DNA of 64,000 bases from Gilliamella sp. App4-10 (GCF_001690495.1 NZ_LZGS01000037.1:1-64000), one strand, 5' to 3'. Positions 49,711-61,816 are shown, counted from the stretch's first letter. Translations and numbers: made by a program. Notes: generated from the sequence alone by a model not told the origin.

Positions 49711-50589
49711 ATGAAATACGCATTAGGACCAGTGCTTTATTATTGGCCTAAAACCACAACAGAAGCGTTTTATCACGCCGCAAAAAATAGCGAAGCCGAT
49801 ATTATTTATATGGGCGAAACGGTGTGTACTAAACGCCGTGAAATGAAAGTGCCAAACTGGCTTGAACTCGCAAAAGAGATTGCTAAATCGGGCAAACAAG
49901 TGGTACTTTCAACCTTAGCGTTACTTGAAGCGCCATCAGAATTAAACGACTTACGGCAGTTAGTGAATAATGGCGATTTTTTAGTAGAAGCAAATGATTT
50001 AGCCGCCATTAATATTGCGCAGGAGCATAAATTACCATTTGTTGCAGGCCCTGCTATTAACTGTTATAACGCATTAACATTAAGATTATTACAAAAACAA
50101 GGGATGGTACGTTGGTGTATGCCAGTTGAGCTTTCTCGTGACTGGTTAGCGAATGTACTTAATCAGCTTGAAAGTTTAAATGTTGAACGAAATTTTGACG
50201 TTGAAGTTTTCAGTTACGGCTATTTACCCTTAGCTTATTCGGCTCGCTGTTTTACCGCAAGATCGGAAGATAAACCAAAAGATAAGTGTGAAACTTGCTG
50301 CATTAAGTATCCGGTTGGTCGTGAAGTGTTCTCACAAGAACAGCAGAAAGTATTTGTGTTAAACGGTATTCAGACTCAAAGTGGTTATTGTTATAACTTA
50401 GGTAATAATCTCAAAGAGATGAAAGGTTTAGTCGATATCGTAAGAATTTCACCACTTGGTCTTGAAACACTCGATATTGTAAAGCAGTTTAAAGCTAACG
50501 AAGATGGATTAAATCCACTGCAAATTGAACATAAACGAGATTGTAATGGTTACTGGAATGGTATTGCCGGACTTGAACTTACCCAATAA
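49711..50589 (+). CDS. ubiV: UbiV, O2-independent ubiquinone hydroxylation protein (U32 family)
   Basis: Partner of UbiU. Starting at MKYALGPVLYYWPK (49711) gives 292 aa, the E. coli length; the frame runs 12 codons further upstream without conservation. Cluster cysteines: Cys39 in GETVCTKRR and those in SARCFTARS and CETCCIKYP. The C-terminus CNGYWNGIAGLEL matches the family. UbiT, the usual third gene, is not in this window. The csdA frame overlaps its end. Confidence 0.94.
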   Translation: MKYALGPVLYYWPKTTTEAFYHAAKNSEADIIYMGETVCTKRREMKVPNWLELAKEIAKSGKQVVLSTLALLEAPSELNDLRQLVNNGDFLVEANDLAAINIAQEHKLPFVAGPAINCYNALTLRLLQKQGMVRWCMPVELSRDWLANVLNQLESLNVERNFDVEVFSYGYLPLAYSARCFTARSEDKPKDKCETCCIKYPVGREVFSQEQQKVFVLNGIQTQSGYCYNLGNNLKEMKGLVDIVRISPLGLETLDIVKQFKANEDGLNPLQIEHKRDCNGYWNGIAGLELTQ

Positions 50590-51769
50590 ATATTTTCTGC
50601 CTGAACAATTTAGGGCAAATTTCCCTGCACTTAATAGTGAAAGCGTCTATCTTGACTCGGCAGCAACCGCACTTAAACCACAACAGATGATTGATGCAAC
50701 GCTTGCCTACTATTTAGAAAATACCGCAACAGCCCAGCGTAGTTTGCATAATACTGCCTTGCAAGTCACCGCAACAATTGATAAGGCAAGGCAAAATGTT
50801 GCCGATTTAATTCATGCTAATAACAGCACTGAAATTATCTGGACTCGCGGAGCAACTGAATCAATCAACCTCATTGCGCAAAGCTATGCTCGCCCATTGC
50901 TACAACCTGATGATGAAATTATTGTGAGTGAATTAGAGCATCATAGCAATTTATTACCTTGGCTAATTGTTGCTAAGCAAACGGGTGCTAAAGTCATAAA
51001 ATGGTCATCGGATATTGATGAATTATTATCACTATTGTCAGTAAAAACTAAACTTGTTGCAATAACCCAAATGTCAAACGTAACTGGATTTTGTCCTGAT
51101 TTAGCAACAATTAGCCACCTTGTGCATCAACATAATGCGATTTTAGTTGTTGATGGAGCTCAAGGCATAGTTCATCATGCGCTTGATGCTCAGCAATTAG
51201 ATATCGATTTTTATGCTTTTTCAGCGCATAAATTGTATGGACCAACGGGTCTTGGTGTTTTATATGGTAAAAAAGCCTTATTTGAGCAAATGTCGGTTTG
51301 GCATGGTGGCGGTAAAATGCTAAAAAGCACCTCGTTTAATGATTTTATTCAAGAAGATCCTCCCTATAAATTTGAAGCAGGTACACCCAATATTGCTGGC
51401 ATTCTTGGTTTTAATGCAACACTTGAATGGTTAAAAAGTTGGGATAATAAGCAAGCAGAGAACTACACAAAGCAGCTCGCTTTCTACGCAAAATCACAAC
51501 TAAACCAATTTGCGGATATTCAATTTTATAGTGTGGATAGTAGCCCGATCATCACGTTTAATCTTAACAATATTCATCATAATGATATTGCTATCTTGTT
51601 AAGTGAACAAAATATTGCGATCCGCACAGGCGAGTTTTGTGCTCAGCCTTTGATGAGTAAATTAGGTTGCCATGGTGCAATTCGTCTATCATTAATGCCA
51701 TATAATAATCAGCAAGATGTGGAGAAATTTATTTCAGTATTGCAAAGTGCGATTGAAATATTGGTATAA
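50546..51769 (+). CDS. csdA: Cysteine desulfurase CsdA (SufS-like, class II)
   Basis: A PLP enzyme removing sulfur from cysteine and passing it to CsdE. The PLP lysine is in FSAHKLYGPTG; the persulfide cysteine in RTGEFCAQPLM; VYLDSAATALKP opens the domain, and EAGTPNIAGILG is conserved. The start is uncertain: ATG 50546 (GAG six bases before) or ATG 50558, both inside the ubiV 3' end, giving 407 or 403 aa (E. coli 401). csdE follows after 69 bp containing a repeat. Confidence 0.94.
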   Translation: MVTGMVLPDLNLPNKYFLPEQFRANFPALNSESVYLDSAATALKPQQMIDATLAYYLENTATAQRSLHNTALQVTATIDKARQNVADLIHANNSTEIIWTRGATESINLIAQSYARPLLQPDDEIIVSELEHHSNLLPWLIVAKQTGAKVIKWSSDIDELLSLLSVKTKLVAITQMSNVTGFCPDLATISHLVHQHNAILVVDGAQGIVHHALDAQQLDIDFYAFSAHKLYGPTGLGVLYGKKALFEQMSVWHGGGKMLKSTSFNDFIQEDPPYKFEAGTPNIAGILGFNATLEWLKSWDNKQAENYTKQLAFYAKSQLNQFADIQFYSVDSSPIITFNLNNIHHNDIAILLSEQNIAIRTGEFCAQPLMSKLGCHGAIRLSLMPYNNQQDVEKFISVLQSAIEILV

Positions 51770-51771
51770 TT

Positions 51772-51810
51772 CTATACTAAATGGTATAGATTCCTGAAAG
51801 TTTTTTACAA
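51772..51810 (+). repeat. Dispersed intergenic repeat, copy A
   Basis: CTATAC-TAAATG-GTATAG hairpin (51772-51789), then TTCCTGAAAGTTTTTTACAA. It lies between csdA and csdE, and a close match is found at 56427-56464. Confidence 0.65.
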
Positions 51811-51838
51811 AATAGTCAACCATAAATAGGTCAATATT

Positions 51839-52234
51839 ATGCTATCACAGCAAAGTTTAACTGAGTTATTTGCAAAGCAACATACTTGGCAAGATCGTTA
51901 TCGGCAGTTGGTAATGTTAGCAAAGCAATTACCTGATTTTCATGAACAACTAAAGACAGCGCAAAATCAAGTTAATGGTTGCGAAAACCGAGTTTGGCTG
52001 ATTTATCAAAAACAAGCAGATAATACCTATATTTTTAGTGGCGATAGTGAAGGGCGAATTGTGAAAGGGTTATTAGCCATTTTAATCATCATTGCCAATC
52101 ACAAAACAGCACAAGAAATTGCAGCAATCGATTTTCAATCCCTATTAAGTCAGTTAAAAATTTCTGATCAGCTCAGCCAATCACGTTTGCACGGACTTGC
52201 CAAATTAATTGAACGTATAAAATCGGTGGCATAA
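51839..52234 (+). CDS. csdE: Sulfur acceptor protein CsdE (SufE-like)
   Basis: CsdE accepts persulfide sulfur from CsdA. The SufE fold with acceptor Cys48 in QVNGCENRVWL, preceded by WQDRYRQLVMLAKQLP, is unmistakable; it closes with SRLHGLAKLIERIKSV. Length 131 aa (E. coli 147). Together with TusB at 13762 it could feed the tRNA thiolation relay, although SUF or CsdL targets are also possible. Confidence 0.92.
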   Translation: MLSQQSLTELFAKQHTWQDRYRQLVMLAKQLPDFHEQLKTAQNQVNGCENRVWLIYQKQADNTYIFSGDSEGRIVKGLLAILIIIANHKTAQEIAAIDFQSLLSQLKISDQLSQSRLHGLAKLIERIKSVA

Positions 52235-52261
52235 AAAAGGGGGCTGGCTAATGCGCCCCCC
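52233..52261 (-). terminator. Intrinsic terminator of dolP
   Basis: Reverse-strand stem GGGGGC / GCCCCC (52255-52260 and 52239-52244) with a 10-nt loop, followed by TTTTTT. The stem could also end csdE transcription from the other side, but without a T-run. Confidence 0.85.
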
Positions 52262-52282
52262 TGTCGTTCATATAGTTACTGT

Positions 52283-52855
52283 TTAATTTTCAGGATAAGT
52301 AAATAGTGTTATAACTTTTTTTACGCCATTAACTTTACTTGCAATTTCAGCAGCAGTTTTACCTTCTTCTGGCGTAACAATACCAATTAAAAACACTTCA
52401 CTATTTTCGGTTACGACTTTGATATTACGCGCTTTTGTTTTGGCATCTAAAATGAACTGAGATTTAACTTTAGTGGTTATCCATGTATCATTCGTAACAG
52501 TACCGGCACTAACTGGTTGACCAATACGAATTTGGTTATAGACTTTTTTTACCCCTTCAACTTGATAAGCAAGGTTTTCGGCTTTTTCAATTTGTTGACT
52601 ATTTGCTTGTCCAGTTAAAAGAATATTTCCATTATAAACGCTTGATAAAATCCGTGATCCGATAAAAGTTGGTCCATGATTCTTTATTTTCATCCCCATA
52701 CGTGAATTAAGGGTAGTATCATCAACTTGAGTTCCAGCAGTACGAGGATCTGTTGCAACTTTTGCTGTAGCTCCTGCACCTGCCCCAATCACTGCAGCAA
52801 CACAACCTTGTAACGTTAATGCACAAAAGATTACCATTAAGGTAAGTTTTTTCAT
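52283..52855 (-). CDS. dolP: Outer-membrane lipoprotein DolP (two BON domains)
   Basis: DolP (YraP) supports outer-membrane integrity and BamA function at the septum. Lipobox LQGC with lipidated Cys18; Asp is absent at +2 (V follows), consistent with outer-membrane sorting. Two BON domains span about 48-115 and 120-188 (GNILLTGQANSQQIEKAENLA and SEVFLIGIVTPEEGKTAAE-like cores). Length 190 aa (E. coli 191). AAGGAG lies before the ATG. In E. coli it sits beside diaA; here it stands alone. Confidence 0.92.
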   Translation of the reverse strand: MKKLTLMVIFCALTLQGCVAAVIGAGAGATAKVATDPRTAGTQVDDTTLNSRMGMKIKNHGPTFIGSRILSSVYNGNILLTGQANSQQIEKAENLAYQVEGVKKVYNQIRIGQPVSAGTVTNDTWITTKVKSQFILDAKTKARNIKVVTENSEVFLIGIVTPEEGKTAAEIASKVNGVKKVITLFTYPEN

Positions 52856-53018
52856 TATAACTCCTTATGATATATTACTTAGTAATAATCAAATTTCAAT
52901 AAATTTGCCTTTATTATGCCTTGTAGATATTGATTTGCAAAACAATTTTATTATTAAAATTAAGATAAATATCAATAATTTTTTCAGTAAATAGCTTGCA
53001 ATTTGTTCTAGTCTTTAC

Positions 53019-54353
53019 CTATTTTTTTATTTCAGTAATTTGGCTAACCAGCTTGCCTTTTTTTAGCCTTGTTATTATAAAATCACCGACAGTAACTTGC
53101 TCAAAGCCACGCACCACTGAGTTGTTTTGGCTGGTAGTGACTGAATAGCCCCGCTCAAGTGTAGCAAGTGGGCTGACACTATTGAGTTGGGAAGTTTGCA
53201 AAACAAATTGATGTTGTGATTCTGTTAACTTTTGCTTAATTAAATTAATGAGTTGCTGCTGTTTTTGCCATACCACTTGCCCTAAATAAGTCATGTTATT
53301 TTGTGGCGATACTCGTAATAATCGTCTATCTAGTGAATTATGACGATTTGATAGTTTAAGTAAATATTGCTGAATATTGTCATAGAGTGAATGACGGCAG
53401 CTTAATAGTTGATTCAATTGTTTTTCTAGTTTTGCTTGTGGATGCTGAGTTTGTAATTGATGACGCCATTTATTGAGTTTTTCTCGGCATTGCATTAAAT
53501 AATAATCCATTGCCATGGATAAATGCTGTTCTTGAACTTGTAAGCGTTTTACTTGTTCTAAACTATCTCGGCTCACAAGCTCTGCTGCCGCTGATGGCGT
53601 TGCTGCTCTCATATCAGCCACAAAATCGGCAATCGTAAAATCAATTTCATGCCCAACTGCGCTCACAATGGGTAATTGACTAGAATAAATAGCCCTTGCC
53701 ACCACTTCTTCATTAAATGACCATAAATCTTCAAGCGAGCCACCACCTCGTCCAACGATTAAAACATCACATTCTTGACGAATATTGGCAATGTGAATCA
53801 TCTTTGCAATTTGCCCTGCCGCTTCGCTGCCTTGCACTTGCGTTGGGTAAATAATCAAATCCAAACTGGGATCACGGCGTTTTAATATCTGACAAATGTC
53901 ATGTAGTGCAGCCCCCGTTGACGAAGTAATAATACCAACGGTACGAATATTTTCAGGTAATGGTTGTTTATAAATAGGATCAAATAAGCCCTCATCAGAC
54001 AGTTTTTGTTTTAGCTGTTCAAACTTTTGCTGCAATAATCCCACACCTGCCGGTTGAATTTTATCAATAACCAGCTGATATTCACCGCGCGCTTCATATA
54101 GTGTCACTGTTGCCCTGACTAAAACCTGCTGCCCATTTTGTGGTGAAAAACCGGCACGAAAATTACTATTGCGAAACATGGCACAGCGCACTTGTGCGCT
54201 ATCGTCTTTTAATGAAAAATACCAATGTCCTGATGATGGACGTGAAAAGTTTGAAATTTCTCCCATTAACCAAATTTGACCAATAGCATCACAAAGCAGC
54301 TCTTTAACCATTTGATTAAGATCTTTGACCGATAAAATAGAACTGTTTTGCAT
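53019..54353 (-). CDS. xseA: Exodeoxyribonuclease VII large subunit
   Basis: XseA with XseB degrades single-stranded DNA. An N-terminal OB fold (to about 100; SVKDLNQMVKELL...GEISNFSRPSSGHWYFSLKD) precedes the catalytic domain with GIITSSTGAALHDI, GRGGGSLEDLWSFNEE and SAVGHEIDFTIADFVADMRA, then a long coiled coil and a C-terminal GYSVT segment. Length 444 aa (E. coli 456). AAGGA is seven bases before the ATG. xseB is not nearby. Confidence 0.97.
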   Translation of the reverse strand: MQNSSILSVKDLNQMVKELLCDAIGQIWLMGEISNFSRPSSGHWYFSLKDDSAQVRCAMFRNSNFRAGFSPQNGQQVLVRATVTLYEARGEYQLVIDKIQPAGVGLLQQKFEQLKQKLSDEGLFDPIYKQPLPENIRTVGIITSSTGAALHDICQILKRRDPSLDLIIYPTQVQGSEAAGQIAKMIHIANIRQECDVLIVGRGGGSLEDLWSFNEEVVARAIYSSQLPIVSAVGHEIDFTIADFVADMRAATPSAAAELVSRDSLEQVKRLQVQEQHLSMAMDYYLMQCREKLNKWRHQLQTQHPQAKLEKQLNQLLSCRHSLYDNIQQYLLKLSNRHNSLDRRLLRVSPQNNMTYLGQVVWQKQQQLINLIKQKLTESQHQFVLQTSQLNSVSPLATLERGYSVTTSQNNSVVRGFEQVTVGDFIITRLKKGKLVSQITEIKK

Positions 54354-54381
54354 GCGGTTATCCTTTTATAACTAGATAAGT

Positions 54382-55188
54382 TTAAACTAAATCAAACTGA
54401 GCCCAAATTGGCGCATGATCAGATGGCTTTTCCATTGCACGAATATCATAATCAATCCCAGTTTGCTTGCAATGCGCCATCATTTTTTGGCTTGCTAATA
54501 TTAAATCGATTCTTAGCCCAGTATGGGTCTCAAAACCTTTAGAACGATAATCAAACCAAGAATATTCAAGCTCAGTTGGGTGAGTATTGCGGTAAGTATC
54601 AATAAAACCGAGCGACATTATACTATTCATCCATTCACGTTCTTCCGGCAAAAATGAACATTTACCTGTGCGTAGCCAACGTTTACGGCTCTCTTCTAAA
54701 ATTCCAATATCTAAATCGGTTGGGCAAATATTCATATCACCCATAATTAAAGATAACTGACAGCTTAATTGTTGCTGATTTATATAGGTTATTAAATCCT
54801 GATAAAATTTACGTTTAGCAGGATATTTAATTTCATGATGTAAACTTTCACCTTGAGGAAAATAACCATTAATTACCGTCAAATTGCCTTGACTAGTTGG
54901 TAGCTCAGCCATAATCAAACGACATTGCGCATCATCACTATCGGTTGGAAAGCCATACTGTACGGACAATGGTTTTTGCTTAGTTAATAACGCCACTCCA
55001 TAGTGACTTTTTTGTCCGTGATAATATAAGTGATAACCAAACTGTGCTAATTCGTCAATAGGAAACTGATCGTTATGAACCTTCGTTTCTTGTAAACCAA
55101 TAATATCTGGTTGGTGAGTATCAATAATTGCTGCTAATTGATGAATTCGCGCGCGAAGGCTATTAATATTAAACGAGATAACTTTCAT
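54382..55188 (-). CDS. xthA: Exodeoxyribonuclease III / AP endonuclease
   Basis: XthA cuts at abasic sites and removes 3' blocking groups in base excision repair. An EEP-superfamily fold with LQETKV (metal-binding Glu34), [13 protein letters not shown] and the catalytic SDHAPIW at the C-terminus. The 268 aa is exactly the E. coli length. No clear Shine-Dalgarno before the ATG. It lies 28 bp upstream of xseA on the same strand, and the two repair nucleases may be cotranscribed. Confidence 0.97.
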   Translation of the reverse strand: MKVISFNINSLRARIHQLAAIIDTHQPDIIGLQETKVHNDQFPIDELAQFGYHLYYHGQKSHYGVALLTKQKPLSVQYGFPTDSDDAQCRLIMAELPTSQGNLTVINGYFPQGESLHHEIKYPAKRKFYQDLITYINQQQLSCQLSLIMGDMNICPTDLDIGILEESRKRWLRTGKCSFLPEEREWMNSIMSLGFIDTYRNTHPTELEYSWFDYRSKGFETHTGLRIDLILASQKMMAHCKQTGIDYDIRAMEKPSDHAPIWAQFDLV

Positions 55189-55303
55189 AATAAATTTATT
55201 GTATTTGTTTCCATGTTCTAAATACGCATCGTAACAAAAATACGATATACTGTTAAGCTATTACAATAAAAGCCACCATTTGTGATAAAAGGAATCACCG
55301 AAT

Positions 55304-56425
55304 ATGTCTACGGAATTACTTGCCTTGCGCAATAAAATCGATGAAGTTGATAAATCTATTTTATCTTTAATTACCAAGCGATTAGCATTAGTTGCCGAAG
55401 TTGGCGAAGTAAAAAGCAAACACGGTATTCCTATTTACGATCCTAAGCGTGAAGCAGAAATGCTAGCTAAAAGGCGTCAAGAAGCTGAAAAAGCAGGTAT
55501 ATCACCCGCATTGATTGAAGATATTTTACGTCGTTTAATGCGTGAGTCTTATATTAGCGAAAATGATAAAGGCTTTAAAAAAGTCTATAGAGGTCAAGGA
55601 TCGATAGTTATTGTTGGCGGCAATGGGCAAATGGGGCGATTATTTGCTCACTTATTTGCTTTATCTGGCTATCAGGTTAAAACATTAGGATCAAAAACGA
55701 TGCATCAAGCTGCCGAAGTGGTCGCCGATGCAGCGGCAGTGATTGTGACTGTGCCTATTAACAAAACTTGTGAAATCATTAAACAACTACCACAATTACC
55801 GAAAGATTGTATTTTAACGGATTTTACATCTATAAAAGCCAAACCACTCCAAGCTATGCTTGATAAACATCATGGTCCTGTTGTCGGTTTACACCCGATG
55901 TTTGGTCCAGATGTATCCAATTTAGCCAAACAAATTATTGTTTACTGTGAAGGTCGATACCCAGATAAATGCCAATGGCTAATTGAACAAATGCGTATTT
56001 GGGGGGCTAATTTATGTGCTATTGATGCCAAAGAGCATGACAAATGCATGTCGTTCATCCAAGCATTACGACACTTTACTTCTTTTTCGTATGGCGTTAA
56101 TTTGCAACGTGAACAGGCTGATTTAGAACAATTGATCGCACTTTCCTCACCGATTTATCGGCTTGAACTGATGATGGTAGGGCGCTTATTTGCTCAAGAT
56201 CCTGAGCTTTATGCCGATATCATTATGGCTTCGGATGATAATATCGAATTAATCAAACGCTATTACGAACGATTTGGGCAAATGGTTAAAATAATTGAAC
56301 ACCGCGATAAAACAAAATTTATCCAGAATTTTAATGAAGTTACCGCTTGGTTTGGCTCTTACGCAGAGCGTTTTATTAAAGAGAGCCAAGTATTATTAAA
56401 ATTTGCTAATGATAATCGAGAGTAA
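55304..56425 (+). CDS. tyrA: Bifunctional chorismate mutase / prephenate dehydrogenase
   Basis: The T-protein converts chorismate to prephenate and then to 4-hydroxyphenylpyruvate in tyrosine synthesis. Residues 1-90 are an AroQ chorismate mutase ([22 protein letters not shown]); the NAD motif GGNGQMGR begins near 104, and GLHPMFGP with the catalytic His is near 197. The 373 aa equals E. coli. AAGGA precedes the ATG. No TyrR box was seen upstream. A dispersed repeat lies two bases past the stop. Confidence 0.97.
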   Translation: MSTELLALRNKIDEVDKSILSLITKRLALVAEVGEVKSKHGIPIYDPKREAEMLAKRRQEAEKAGISPALIEDILRRLMRESYISENDKGFKKVYRGQGSIVIVGGNGQMGRLFAHLFALSGYQVKTLGSKTMHQAAEVVADAAAVIVTVPINKTCEIIKQLPQLPKDCILTDFTSIKAKPLQAMLDKHHGPVVGLHPMFGPDVSNLAKQIIVYCEGRYPDKCQWLIEQMRIWGANLCAIDAKEHDKCMSFIQALRHFTSFSYGVNLQREQADLEQLIALSSPIYRLELMMVGRLFAQDPELYADIIMASDDNIELIKRYYERFGQMVKIIEHRDKTKFIQNFNEVTAWFGSYAERFIKESQVLLKFANDNRE

Positions 56426-56426
56426 G

Positions 56427-56464
56427 TTTATACTAAACGGTATACTTTCCTGAAAGTTTTTACA
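56427..56464 (+). repeat. Dispersed intergenic repeat, copy B
   Basis: TATAC-TAAACG-GTATA hairpin (56429-56444), then TTTCCTGAAAGTTTTTACAA. About 85% identical by eye to copy A at 51772-51810. It lies between tyrA and glmM. Confidence 0.65.
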
Positions 56465-56570
56465 ACTTAAAATATGTGTTTATCAAAAGATAGTGGTTAT
56501 ATTTGCAATAAAATAAAGTGTTGCAGATAAAACGTTATCAAAAACAATACTATTAGTGTGAGGGAATTAG

Positions 56571-57902
56571 ATGTCTAAACGAAAATATTTTGGTACCGAT
56601 GGGATTCGCGGTAAAGTTGGAGAGTATCCTATCACACCAGATTTTGCGCTCAAATTAGGCTGGGCAGCGGGTCGTGTGCTTGCCAAAGATGGCGTTAAAA
56701 AAGTATTAATCGGTAAAGATACCCGCATTTCAGGCTATATGCTTGAATCAGCACTAGAAGCAGGATTTGCTTCCGCAGGCGTTGCCGCTGCTTTTACAGG
56801 ACCCATGCCAACTCCAGCCATTGCATATTTAACTCGCACTTTCCGTGCTGATGCTGGTGTAGTCATTTCAGCCTCACACAATCCTTTTTATGATAATGGT
56901 ATTAAGTTCTTTTCAACCGAAGGAAAAAAGCTTGATGATACCATCGAATTAGAGATCGAAGCCGAACTTGAAAAAAAGATCGATTGCGTAGAATCCAAAC
57001 AACTCGGCCGAGCAAGCCGTATCACCGATGCAGCAGGTCGTTATATCGAATTTTGTAAAAGTACATTCGATCATGATTTAAGTTTGGCAGGATTAAAAAT
57101 TGTTGTTGATTGTGCAAATGGCGCTACCTATCACATCGCGCCTAAAGTATTACGAGAGCTTGGTGCACAAGTGATTAAAATTGGCTGTGAGCCTAATGGG
57201 GTTAATATCAACGAAAACTGTGGTGCAACTGACGTAAAAGCATTAGCTAAAAGTGTGATTGATGAAAAGGCCGATTTAGGTTTTGCATTAGACGGCGATG
57301 GCGATCGCATCATTATGGTTGATCATAAAGGTTGCAAAATTGATGGTGATTTAATTATCTACATCATTGCACGCGAAGCATTAAGACAAGGTCAACTAAA
57401 AGGCGGCGTTGTCGGCACTTTAATGAGCAATATGGGGCTTGAGATAGCGCTTAAAAAGCTTGGTATTCCTTTTGTGCGAGCCAAAGTAGGCGATCGTTAT
57501 GTACTTGAAAAATTAGTCGAGAAAAATTGGCGCTTAGGTGCTGAAAATTCGGGGCACGTTTTACTATTAGATAAAACCACCACGGGTGATGGTATTGTTG
57601 CTGGTTTACAAGTACTAGCGGCAATGGTACGTAATGACATGTCGTTGGCAGATTTGTGCAGTGGCATGACAATGTTGCCACAAATATTAATTAATGTTCA
57701 ATTTTCAGGCGAACATGATCCGCTCAATAGTGATACGGTAAAATCGGCAATTGAGCAAGCAGAAAAACAACTTGGTCATCATGGTCGGGTATTGATCCGT
57801 AAATCAGGAACAGAACCACTAATTCGCGTCATGGTTGAAGGCATCAATAAAGTTGAAGTACAAAAATTGGCCGAAACTATCGCCACCACGGTTAAAGCTT
57901 AA
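56571..57902 (+). CDS. glmM: Phosphoglucosamine mutase
   Basis: GlmM interconverts glucosamine-6- and -1-phosphate for UDP-GlcNAc, hence peptidoglycan and [11 protein letters not shown] opens the protein; the phosphoserine is in [13 protein letters not shown] (near residue 102); the metal loop DGDGDR is near 242 and the phosphate-binding [12 protein letters not shown] near 410. Length 443 aa (E. coli 445). GGGA precedes the ATG. In E. coli it follows folP and ftsH, but those are not here. Confidence 0.97.
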   Translation: MSKRKYFGTDGIRGKVGEYPITPDFALKLGWAAGRVLAKDGVKKVLIGKDTRISGYMLESALEAGFASAGVAAAFTGPMPTPAIAYLTRTFRADAGVVISASHNPFYDNGIKFFSTEGKKLDDTIELEIEAELEKKIDCVESKQLGRASRITDAAGRYIEFCKSTFDHDLSLAGLKIVVDCANGATYHIAPKVLRELGAQVIKIGCEPNGVNINENCGATDVKALAKSVIDEKADLGFALDGDGDRIIMVDHKGCKIDGDLIIYIIAREALRQGQLKGGVVGTLMSNMGLEIALKKLGIPFVRAKVGDRYVLEKLVEKNWRLGAENSGHVLLLDKTTTGDGIVAGLQVLAAMVRNDMSLADLCSGMTMLPQILINVQFSGEHDPLNSDTVKSAIEQAEKQLGHHGRVLIRKSGTEPLIRVMVEGINKVEVQKLAETIATTVKA

Positions 57903-58034
57903 AAATAGCATTAATAATGCTCATTAATCAAACTGTGGTTTAGTAATATTGGATTTGAAATAATACGCAAAGTTACGCATATTTACACAAAATTAGTAAA
58001 AAGTGTCTAAATTCTTAGTTTTTTTAATCAAAGG

Positions 58035-58063
58035 TTGACTTAATATAGGCAATTAGGTTTAAA
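58035..58063 (+). promoter_or_regulatory. Possible atp operon promoter
   Basis: TTGACT (58035-58040), 17 bp, TTTAAA (58058-58063); TAAAAT lies two bases further as an alternative -10. It is about 95 bp before atpB in a gap with no atpI. Confidence 0.45.
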
Positions 58064-58148
58064 ATAGCAACTTCGGATTATTACAGCAATTGCTTATATC
58101 TTTCAAACGAAAGCATGAGCAATATTTTTATTTTTAGAAATAGGTTAA

Positions 58149-58940
<792 letters not shown>

Positions 58941-58946
58941 TTTTAA

Positions 58947-59207
<261 letters not shown>

Positions 59208-59231
59208 TAAAAATTTAAGAGGAATCGTGTC

Positions 59232-59702
59232 ATGAATATGAACGCAACGCTCCTCGGCCAAGCAATTACATTTGTATTGTTTGTTTGGTTCTGTATGAAG
59301 TTTGTTTGGCCTCCTGTTATTAGCGCAATTGAAAAACGCCAAAAAGAGATAGCCGAAGGACTTGCTTCAGCAGAAACAGCAAAAAAAGATTTGGAATTAG
59401 CCAAAGCAAATACATCTGACATAATGCAACAGGCTAAGGTTGAGGCTAATGCAATTATTGAGCAAGCCAACAAACGTAAAGCAGCCATTCTTGAAGAAGC
59501 AAAACAAGAAGCTTCTCGTGAAAAAGAACGAATTGTTGCTCAAGGACTTGCTGAAGTAGAAGCCGAACGTAAACGAGCTAAAGAAGAGCTCAAACAACAA
59601 GTTGCTACACTTGCTATTGCTGGTGCAGAAAAAATTATTCAACGTTCTGTTAATGAAGCCGCAAATAGCGACATCATTGATAAACTCGTAGCTGAACTAT
59701 AA
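59232..59702 (+). CDS. atpF: F1Fo ATP synthase subunit b
   Basis: Subunit b is the membrane-anchored part of the peripheral stalk. One N-terminal helix (about 5-25) is followed by a long charged coiled coil ending [25 protein letters not shown], almost the E. coli sequence. Length 156 aa, as in E. coli; the start MNMNAT matches MNLNAT. AGAGGA lies upstream. Confidence 0.98.
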   Translation: MNMNATLLGQAITFVLFVWFCMKFVWPPVISAIEKRQKEIAEGLASAETAKKDLELAKANTSDIMQQAKVEANAIIEQANKRKAAILEEAKQEASREKERIVAQGLAEVEAERKRAKEELKQQVATLAIAGAEKIIQRSVNEAANSDIIDKLVAEL

Positions 59703-59715
59703 GGAGAATAGAGCA

Positions 59716-60249
59716 ATGGCTGACTTAATTACGATTGCTCGCCCTTATGCTAAAGCCGCTTTTGATTTTGCGGTAGAAAAAAACAGCATCGAATCATGGC
59801 ATAAAATGTTAGTGTTGACATCTGAAGTGAGTAAAGATACTCAAATAAGAAGTATTTTAACATCTGACATGAAAACCGATTCGGTGGCTAATTTACTCAT
59901 CAACATCTGTCAAGATGTGTTAGATGAGTTTAGCACTAACTTTATTAAGATTATGGCTGAAAACAAACGGTTATCACTCCTACCTGAAGTATTAACCTTG
60001 TTTGAGCAATATTGTTTAGATAAAGAATCACAAGCAGATGTGGAAGTCATTTCTGCCAGTGAGCTAACAAATGAACAACTTAATAAGATTTCTGTCGCTG
60101 TCGAAAAACGTTTATCACGAAAAGTAAAACTAAAATGTCATATAGATAAAACGCTCATTTCTGGTTTTATTATTCGTACGGGCGACATGGTTATTGATAG
60201 TAGTATCAGAGGGCGTTTAAATCGTTTAAATGACGCTCTACAGTCTTAA
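59716..60249 (+). CDS. atpH: F1Fo ATP synthase subunit delta
   Basis: Subunit delta joins the peripheral stalk to the top of F1. An N-terminal helical bundle beginning [14 protein letters not shown] and a C-terminal domain with [20 protein letters not shown] are typical. Length 177 aa as in E. coli. AAGGAG precedes the ATG, 13 bp after atpF. Confidence 0.97.
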   Translation: MADLITIARPYAKAAFDFAVEKNSIESWHKMLVLTSEVSKDTQIRSILTSDMKTDSVANLLINICQDVLDEFSTNFIKIMAENKRLSLLPEVLTLFEQYCLDKESQADVEVISASELTNEQLNKISVAVEKRLSRKVKLKCHIDKTLISGFIIRTGDMVIDSSIRGRLNRLNDALQS

Positions 60250-60260
60250 GGGGACTGATA

Positions 60261-61802
60261 ATGCAGCTAAATTCAACTGAAATAAGTGAACTAATTAAAG
60301 AGCGAATAGCTCAGTTCAATATTGTGAGTGATGCTCACAATGAAGGAACTATCATATCGGTAAGTGATGGTATTCTTCGAATCCACGGATTAACAGATGT
60401 AATGCAAGGTGAAATGATTGCATTACCAGGTAACCGATATGCAATGGCATTAAACCTTGAAAGAGACTCTGTCGGTGCGGTGGTCATGGGACCATACGAA
60501 GACTTGTCCGAAGGTATGAAAGTACAATGTACAGGTCGTATTTTACAAGTACCCGTTGGTGAGGGTTTATTAGGTCGCGTTATTAATACGCTAGGCGAGC
60601 CAATTGATGGTAAAGGCTCACTTCAAAATGATGGTTATTCACCAGTCGAAGTTGTTGCGCCAGGTGTTATCGATCGTAAATCGGTTGACCAAGCATTACA
60701 AACTGGTTATAAAGCTGTTGACTCAATGATTCCAATTGGTCGAGGGCAACGTGAGCTTATCATTGGTGACCGTCAAACCGGTAAAACAGCGCTTGCTGTT
60801 GATGCAATCATCAACCAACGTGACTCTGGTGTAAAATGTATTTATGTTGCCATTGGTCAAAAACAATCAACAATTGCCAATGTTGTGCGTAAACTTGAAG
60901 ATTATGGTGCACTTAAAAACACAATTGTGGTTGTGGCATCGGCGTCTGAATCAGCTGCGTTACAATACTTAGCACCCTATGCGGGTTGTGCAATGGGTGA
61001 ATACTTCCGTGATCGTGGTCAAGATGCATTAATTGTTTATGATGATTTATCTAAACAAGCGGTTGCTTATCGTCAAATTTCGTTATTACTTCGTCGTCCA
61101 CCAGGACGTGAGGCTTACCCGGGTGATGTATTTTATCTTCACTCTCGTTTACTTGAACGTGCAGCGCGTGTGAACGAAACTTATGTTGAAGAGTACACAA
61201 AAGGCGAAGTTAAGGGCAAAACCGGTTCATTAACAGCATTACCAATTATTGAAACTCAAGCAGGTGACGTTTCGGCATTCGTACCAACTAACGTAATTTC
61301 GATTACTGATGGTCAGATTTTCCTTGAAACTAGCCTATTTAACTCAGGTATCCGTCCTGCGGTTAACCCAGGTATTTCGGTTTCACGTGTGGGTGGTGCT
61401 GCACAAACGAAGATAATGAAAAAACTATCAGGTGGTATTCGTACTGCGCTTGCACAGTATCGTGAATTAGCTGCATTCTCTCAATTTGCATCTGACTTAG
61501 ATGAAGCAACAAGAAACCAATTAAGCCACGGTGAAAAAGTAACCGAATTGTTAAAACAAAAGCAATACTCACCAATGACTGTTGCTGAACAAGCAATTGT
61601 ACTTTACGCCGCTGAACGTGGTTATCTTGAAGATGTAGAATTGGCTAAAGTATTACCATTTGAAACAGCATTACTTGCTTATGCCCATAGTCAATATGCC
61701 GATTTTGTCAAATTAATCGACGAGACCGGTAATTACAATGATGAGATTGAAAGTAAGCTAAAAGCATTACTTGAAAGCTTTAAATCGACTCAAACTTGGT
61801 AA
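60261..61802 (+). CDS. atpA: F1 ATP synthase subunit alpha
   Basis: Regulatory nucleotide-binding subunit of the F1 hexamer. Walker A GDRQTGKT at about residues 169-176, Arg-finger region SISRVGG-like [11 protein letters not shown] near 373, and the [22 protein letters not shown] stretch. The 513 aa is exactly the E. coli length. AGGGG precedes the ATG. Confidence 0.98.
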   Translation: MQLNSTEISELIKERIAQFNIVSDAHNEGTIISVSDGILRIHGLTDVMQGEMIALPGNRYAMALNLERDSVGAVVMGPYEDLSEGMKVQCTGRILQVPVGEGLLGRVINTLGEPIDGKGSLQNDGYSPVEVVAPGVIDRKSVDQALQTGYKAVDSMIPIGRGQRELIIGDRQTGKTALAVDAIINQRDSGVKCIYVAIGQKQSTIANVVRKLEDYGALKNTIVVVASASESAALQYLAPYAGCAMGEYFRDRGQDALIVYDDLSKQAVAYRQISLLLRRPPGREAYPGDVFYLHSRLLERAARVNETYVEEYTKGEVKGKTGSLTALPIIETQAGDVSAFVPTNVISITDGQIFLETSLFNSGIRPAVNPGISVSRVGGAAQTKIMKKLSGGIRTALAQYRELAAFSQFASDLDEATRNQLSHGEKVTELLKQKQYSPMTVAEQAIVLYAAERGYLEDVELAKVLPFETALLAYAHSQYADFVKLIDETGNYNDEIESKLKALLESFKSTQTW

Positions 61803-61816
61803 GGGTGAGGTAACAA

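Noticed and set aside
57907-57921. AGCATTAATAATGCT as the glmM terminator
   Set aside because: Only six base pairs, mostly A/T, and no T-run after it.
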